Positions 58,457-64,000 of a DNA stretch of 64,000 nucleotides are shown piece by piece. Made by a program: the position numbers and the translations under genes. The notes under the pieces were generated by a model, which was not told the DNA's origin, ran no database searches, and saw only the letters and a program-made list of their open reading frames with translations. How positions within the stretch are numbered: the first letter of the stretch is position 1; each line of letters opens with the position of its first letter. Origin of the DNA: Cytospora piceicola (taxonomy: Eukaryota; Ascomycota; Sordariomycetes; Diaporthales; Cytosporaceae); the NCBI GenBank assembly GCA_023375675.1, contig JALQBC010000053.1:62001-126000 (forward strand). Reading direction: 5' to 3'.

Positions 58457-61400
58457 TAATAAGAAATAAATACTATTAATAGTTAAAGGTAACGAGCAGC
58501 CGGTAAGATAAGTAAAAACCTTAACTATAACTACTAACTTTAACCTTAACTTTAACCTCGATTACGTTATAATATATACCGATATTAATCGGGTTTATAA
58601 ACTTATATATAGTTAGATTAAAATAAAGTCGAAGTTAATACTATTAATTAATGTGTTTTTATCGTCGTTTACGAATGTTTATTATATATACGTTTATAAA
58701 GTATATTAGGCCGGTTTTTTTCTTAAGATTATATAAAATATTAAAAACTAACTAACTATATAAAGTATATTATTCCCTTTCTTTAATTTAGCGGCGAAAG
58801 CCTATTACTCTTTATTAGTAGTTTAGTAGCCTTTATTATTAGTAGTTTAGCAGTCTTTATCGTTAGTTGTCTAATAATACTTATTCTCGTCTTTATCCTC
58901 TTCGATAATAAGCCTTTTACGTTTAAATAATGTCGTTTTAAAAGAACCGCTTTAAGAGATATTAAAAGAGGACCGATTATAGACTTTACAGCTGTTAGCT
59001 AGCCTAATAGCTATAAAGCAGGTATAACTATATATTATAGTACGGTCGATACTACCGGTAACTTAATAGTTAAATAAGTAGTACTTTTTTCTAACCTTTA
59101 TTATCTTAGTTTAAACGCGTTATCTACGTTTAAGGTATAGCCTTAGCTTATTTTATATAGCGATCTAATATATTTTAAAAATAAAAGTATAGACGTAGCT
59201 TTAGTTATTTTTTAAAGCTAGGCCGAAGGCGTTAATACCTGGTATATAAGGCTTTTTAAATACTTTATAAACGTCGTTTATAACAGGGAAGGCTTTATAG
59301 AAGACTTTATAAAGGCCGGAGCCGATTAAGTATTATAAGTATTTATATATATAGAAGGTATTAGATAATACTTATAAAAAGTTTTAGCTTTATTTAAGTT
59401 TTAGGTTTCGGATATTTTATTAATAAAGTAAGTAAGTAATAGCGTTAGATAAGTTTTATAGTTTTTTAGCCGGGTAGTAATTAATTTAAAAGTAAAAGTA
59501 TATAAAGTTTAAGAGTTTTAGGCTAACTAAAAGTACCGATAGTAGATAATTATAATAAACGACTAATAGATCTTCTCTTTAAAAGTTAAGTATATAAAGT
59601 TTAAGAGTTTTAGCTAACTAAAAGTACCGGGACGGTAAATAAATATAATAAGCGACTAACGGATATTCTCTTATATAGAATTAGTCTATATTTAAAGTAA
59701 CGATATTTTATAAAGAACTATAAAGGTTTAGATTAAAGTTTTTTATTACTTAGAAATACCGTATATACTCTGTCTTACTACTATTAGCTATATAGAAACA
59801 GCGACTCTTATTTATTAAGCAGGTCTTACCTTATAAGCAGGTCTTACTTTATAATAATATCTGATTTACTATCGATAAGTAGAGAAAGAGAGAGAGGTAT
59901 TATATAGTATATAAAACTTATAAAGTATATAATAGCTAATAACGTTTTATTTACTCGGCTATTTTTATAGTTCTAGCTGCTAAGAACGCTTACTATATAT
60001 ATTTCGGAATTATAAGGTTTCGAAATTATAGATAGCCGGTAATATTTAAAATATATAGTATAAGTAAGAGTTTTAAAAAGGGATTTTCTAACTCGAGTAT
60101 TTCCTTATAAACGAAATACCGGCTAAGTAAAAAAACGATAAAAGAGCTAACTAATTAAAGTAATAAAAGCGATATATTAATTAAGGTTATTAAACGGTAT
60201 TATACAATTAACAGTTAAAGTAAAAAGCGCTATATTATACGTTTATTTATTTAACTAAAAGAATTAATTACTTATAACGAGATTTCCTTATAAATATATT
60301 AAAAATTACATTTAGTATATTAAAATAGTATTCTACTAAGTATAGAATATATTTAAGAAAATATATACCTTAATATAAAATACTTAAATAAAAAAAAAAA
60401 AGTAAATAGTTAACCGAGGCGTTTATAAACTAAAGTAACTACTAGCTTAAAAATAACTATAACTACCTTTATATATTATATCTCTCTTTTAACCTATTAG
60501 CTATAAAAGCAACTTAACTTATTAGCTACGAGTCTTATAAGGTTACCCTTTATTATAAAAGTATTAAGTCTTTACCTAATTTAATACTTTTAGAATAGTA
60601 ATAGTCTTTAATCTTTTTCTCGGTTCTATATAGCCTATTAAAGTTAAAGATTAGTATAAGTTTAAGTTTAGGTTTAGTTTAGTCCGGTAGTATTCGTTAG
60701 TAATAGAGATAGCGGTTTATCTCGATATACTTATAAAACGTATACTTTATATATTAAAAGCTATATTTAAATAAAAGGTAACTTTAACCGGTTACTTAAC
60801 TTAGGTATAAGTAAAAAGGAGGTATATATAGTAGCCGGGGTAGGTGTTTAAGACAGTTTATAACGTAAAAACGAAACGGTAGAATAGTATAAGAGTATAA
60901 GCGCGGCTAGTATAGCGTAGGTATATAGGTTTAAATAAAAACAGTACGGGATTTTTTAAGCGTTTATATTAATTAAAGGGCAGCGTTTTAAAGTGTTTAT
61001 ATAATTATTACTTTATTAACTTTAGCTTTAACTATAATAACTACTTACTTAAGTACTTAGCTTAGTTAAACGTAAAAAAGGTTAAATATAAAAGAAGCTA
61101 AACGTAAAAGAAGCTAAACGTAAAAAATAGATTTTTTACCTCGAGCTAGTTATAAAAGGTAACCTTTTTCGTTACTTTATTAAAAGTATTAAGTTAAGCT
61201 GTTTTTACGCTTCCGATTTTAGTTAAAACCCTTATATAAAAGTAAACAGACTAAAACGATAAAAAGGCTAATACGATTCTGCTTAGCTTTATATATTATA
61301 TAACCTGCCGGAAATCTGTATATATAGTTATAGCTACGGCTACGGCTACCCGGCTTAAGGTTTATTTTCTATTATAATATAGTTTAAAAGAGGTACAGAT

Positions 61401-61889
61401 AGCTAAAGCGATAGTAAAGCGATAATAAAAAGCGGTTTAGGTTAAAGGATTTCTTTATAATAAGTCGGGGTAGCTATATTAAAAGAAGCCTTAGCCGGAA
61501 CGTTATAGATAAGTTATTAGCTAACGATAAGTTTACAGTTATTTAAAAATAGTTTTTCCGTTTAAGCCTTAATTATTAAGCCCGAAGCAGGAAAGCCTTA
61601 CGAAATACTATCGTGTCTTTTATAACTACCTGTTAAATATCTCGGTAAAAATATAATATAAAGGATAATATATAAATAAGGATATTATTACCGTTTTTAA
61701 GATATTATAATATAGACTTTCGGTATTCGGTTTAAAAACTTATAAATAGCTTAGCCTGTTTATATCGTTAAAACCTTTTAGCCTTTAAATATTTAATAAG
61801 AAAGCGATAACTTTCTAGTCTATCGAATTAAACGTTATCGGCTTAAATATACTAATTTCTTACCTTAAAGTAAAGATAATATAGCTTCG

Positions 61890-62650
61890 GCTTAGCCTTT
61901 TATACCTTCTCTGCTAAAAAAGCTTACCTTTTATACTTTCTTTATTAAAAGAGTTTTAGTTTAGCCTCTTATACCTTTTTTAATAGAGGTAAAAGAGCTT
62001 ACCTTTTATACCTTTTCTGTTAAAAGAGCTTTAGTTTAGCCTCTTACCTTTTCTCTAATAAAGGTAAAAGAGCTTACTTCTTATACTTTCTTTACTAAAG
62101 GAGTTTTAGCTTAGCCTCTTACCCCTTCTTTAATAGAAGTAGAAGAGCTCGTCTTTTATATCTCTGTTAAAGAAGCTTTAGCTTAGCCTTTTACCTCTTT
62201 TTTAATAAAGGTAAAAGAGCTCGCCTCTTATACCTTTACTAAAGAAGCCTTAGTTTAGCTTTTTACCTTTTCTTTAGCAGAGGTAGAAAAGCTTACCTTT
62301 TATACCTTTACTAAAAGAGCCTTAGTTTAGCTTTTTACCTTTTTTTTAGTAGAGGTAAAAGAGCTTACCTTTTATACCTTTACTAAAAGAGCTTTAGTTT
62401 AGCTTTCTACCTCTTTTTTAGCAGAGGTAGAAAAACTCGCTTTTTATACCTTTACTAAAGGAGCCTTAGCTTAGCCTTTTACCCCTTTTCTAATAAAAGT
62501 AAAAGAGCTTACCTTCTATACCTTTACTAAAAGAGCTTTAGCTTAGCCTTTTACTCCTTTTCTAGTAAAGGTAAAAAAGCTTATCTTTTATACCTTTATT
62601 AGTAAAGCCTTAGCTTAGCCTTTTATACCTTTTCTGTTAAAAAAGCTTTA
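61890..62650. repeat. Tandem ~70-80-bp repeat with internal inverted motif, about 10 copies
   Basis: Units begin near 61917, 61998, 62065, 62148, 62217, 62286, 62363, 62432, 62505 and 62576. Each has the pattern AGCTTACCTTTTATACC...AAAGAGCTTTAGYTTAGCC. Many units carry TTACCTTT...AAAGGTAA, an inverted motif. Confidence 0.85.
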
Positions 62651-62801
62651 TAAGGAAATCGTAAAAATATCTATTTTTAATAGGTTCTTCGACTTAAAAC
62701 TAAAGTATAGTTTTACCTTACCGGTATTTATATAAACGGATTATTTTTTATAAAGACTTTATATCGAAATAGCTAAATATAACCTACCTGTAATAAAATT
62801 A

Positions 62802-62950
62802 GCGTTTATAAACTCGGCTAAAGACGATAAGATATCGGTATTTATAAACTCGGCTAAAAACGATAAAATATCGGCGTTTATAAACTCGGCTAAAGACGAT
62901 AAAATATCGGCGTTTATAAACTTAGCTAAAAACGATAAGATATTAGCGTT
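62802..62950 (+). repeat. 36-bp tandem repeat, 4 copies, open in one frame
   Basis: Four near-identical 36-base units start at 62802, 62838, 62874 and 62910. Read on the + strand they give a 12-residue repeat of the form xFINSAKDDKIS, continuous with about 15 codons upstream and ending in a stop soon after. It is likely a relic of a coding repeat now inside RIP-like DNA. Confidence 0.85.
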
Positions 62951-63574
62951 TACAGAATAAGCGTTATATAGTATATAAATACTAAACGAGATAAATTTAT
63001 TAAACTAACTTTATTTTAATAGTAATCGCAGACACGCTATTGCACCCTCCAGGTTTAACGCCCTTCTACTCTGCCTATTTCAGGTTTAGCGCCTTCTGCT
63101 AATCATATATCCGCCCTGCCGATAAACCTTACGTATAAAATAAATCTCCTGCTATAATGTTTATTCCTTATACTTTCGACTTTATATATTTAGTTCTCCT
63201 ACCTTCCTTCTCTCTTATATAACGACTATTTCGTATTTAGTTGCTCTTTTAGTATCTGTTTATTGCCCCTTATATATTATATAAGGTTTATTTACCCCTC
63301 CCTTACCTACAACTTCTCCCGGTTTATTTAATTCGAGTTAGATTTATATATCGACTTATTTAATATTTACTAACTCTATACGCAATTAGGTATATACTAC
63401 ATACTACTATCGAGCTAGCTAGCTATTCTAGTATATTCTTAAGAAAGGCACCCGCCTTTACGTAATAGCCTCCCGCCTCTTATATATTTCGCCGCCGGCA
63501 AAGTGCCTTATTTATTCCGCAGAAGAAAGTACTTTAAACAACCGACTCTATCTTAACTCATAATAAATAACAAC

Positions 63575-64000
63575 GACAGGTCTATTAGCTATTATAAGTA
63601 GCCGACGTAGGCACTAAACTCTACGTCTCCTACCTTTTATATATTACAGACCCTCTTAATAACCTCAACCTCTAACGTAAGCTATAATAGATAATAACGA
63701 CAGGTCTATTAACTATTACGAGTAGCCGACGTAAGCACCCACTCCGCGTAATAGCTGCCCGCCTAACCTCAACCTCTATTATAACTTATAATCGATAATA
63801 ATAACGAGTCTATTAGCTATTACGAGTAGCCGACGCAGGCACCTACTCCGCGTAATAGCTACCCGCTTAACCTTAACCTTTATTATAACTCACAATCGAT
63901 AACGATAATAGGTCTATTAGCTATTACGAGTAGCCGACGTAAGCACCTACTCCGCGTAATAGCTACCCGCCTAACCTCAACCTCCATTATAACTTATAAT
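63575..64000. repeat. Satellite-like tandem repeat of ~105-120 bp, at least 4 copies
   Basis: GGTCTATTAGCTATTACGAGTAGCCGACGTARGCAC-type units (core GAGTAGCCGACG) recur near 63581, 63701, 63807 and 63911. Each is followed by CTCCGCGTAATAGCTACCCGCC and CCTCAACCTC. A partial earlier copy lies near 63445-63480. The array continues past the window edge. Confidence 0.85.

Larger units (their letters stand above)
56815..64000. repeat. AT-rich, RIP-like block
   Basis: Composition changes sharply at about 56815 from balanced to strongly AT-rich and stays so to the window end. CpA and TpG become very rare while TpA is abundant, the expected outcome of repeat-induced point mutation (C to T at CpA). No ORF of useful length survives except within short tandem repeats. 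Direct duplications are visible, for example 59499-59580 against 59591-59672. The original element families cannot be recognised by eye. Interest lies in several internal arrays listed separately. Confidence 0.85.

Noticed and set aside
58600..61700. Identifiable retrotransposon proteins in the RIP-like block
   Set aside because: Stops occur every few codons in all frames and no protease, reverse-transcriptase or transposase motif could be read by eye, so no element family is named.

Overview
The window reads as nuclear DNA of a filamentous ascomycete, most likely a Sordariomycete-type fungus. The evidence is: short (about 55-100 nt) GT-AG introns with CTAAC/CTGAC-type branch sites; a fungal fatty-acid oxygenase (Ppo family); a fungal NACHT/STAND protein; 2EXR-like proteins; a PTH11/rhodopsin-like membrane protein; a DHH1 helicase; and a 7-kb AT-rich block at the right edge with almost no CpA/TpG, the hallmark of repeat-induced point mutation (RIP). 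I cannot name the species. No tRNA, rRNA, CRISPR array or intact transposon was recognised.

Layout. 1-5.8 kb: 3' part of a Ppo oxygenase gene (cytochrome P450 domain), then a 1121-residue NACHT STAND protein. 6.9-14.5 kb: a small F-box/2EXR-like hypothetical, phosphomannose isomerase, an ankyrin-repeat protein, and mitochondrial sulfide:quinone oxidoreductase (minus). 15.4-16.1 kb: a three-exon gene for a small secreted protein with four cysteines (minus). 18.7-23.3 kb: a frameshifted O-methyltransferase, a GNAT acetyltransferase (minus) and a PTH11/rhodopsin-like membrane protein (minus). 25.4-30.4 kb: arylamine N-acetyltransferase and an MFS sugar transporter. 30.4-36.4 kb: a 6-kb stretch with no supportable gene. 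36.4-40.2 kb: DHH1 (minus) and a mitochondrial-type J-domain protein, transcribed divergently. 40.2-43.5 kb: gene-poor, with a possible spliced gene remnant and a 26-bp minisatellite. 43.5-47.3 kb: a 2EXR-like gene broken by a frameshift, and a LrgA-LrgB-type fusion membrane protein. 47.6-54.8 kb: a urea/sodium symporter (minus), an acyl-protein-thioesterase-like hydrolase and a secreted M28 aminopeptidase. 55.6-56.7 kb: a very small spliced gene candidate and a homeodomain gene (minus) whose 5' end runs into the AT-rich block. 56.8-64 kb: AT-rich, RIP-like DNA holding several tandem repeat families, including a telomere-like (AACCTT)n tract.

How it fits together. Most genes are independent housekeeping or accessory genes: mannose/glycan precursor supply, mitochondrial sulfide oxidation, mRNA decay, and nitrogen, sugar and peptide uptake. 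The O-methyltransferase, GNAT, membrane protein, arylamine NAT and sugar transporter at 18.7-30.4 kb look like accessory metabolism, but no polyketide synthase, NRPS or terpene synthase is present. The most notable signals are the decaying O-methyltransferase (frameshift plus a lost catalytic histidine), the broken 2EXR gene, the LrgA-LrgB fusion, the atypical homeodomain at the AT border, and the structured repeats inside the RIP block, including a telomere-like array and a 36-bp repeat that keeps a 12-residue reading frame.
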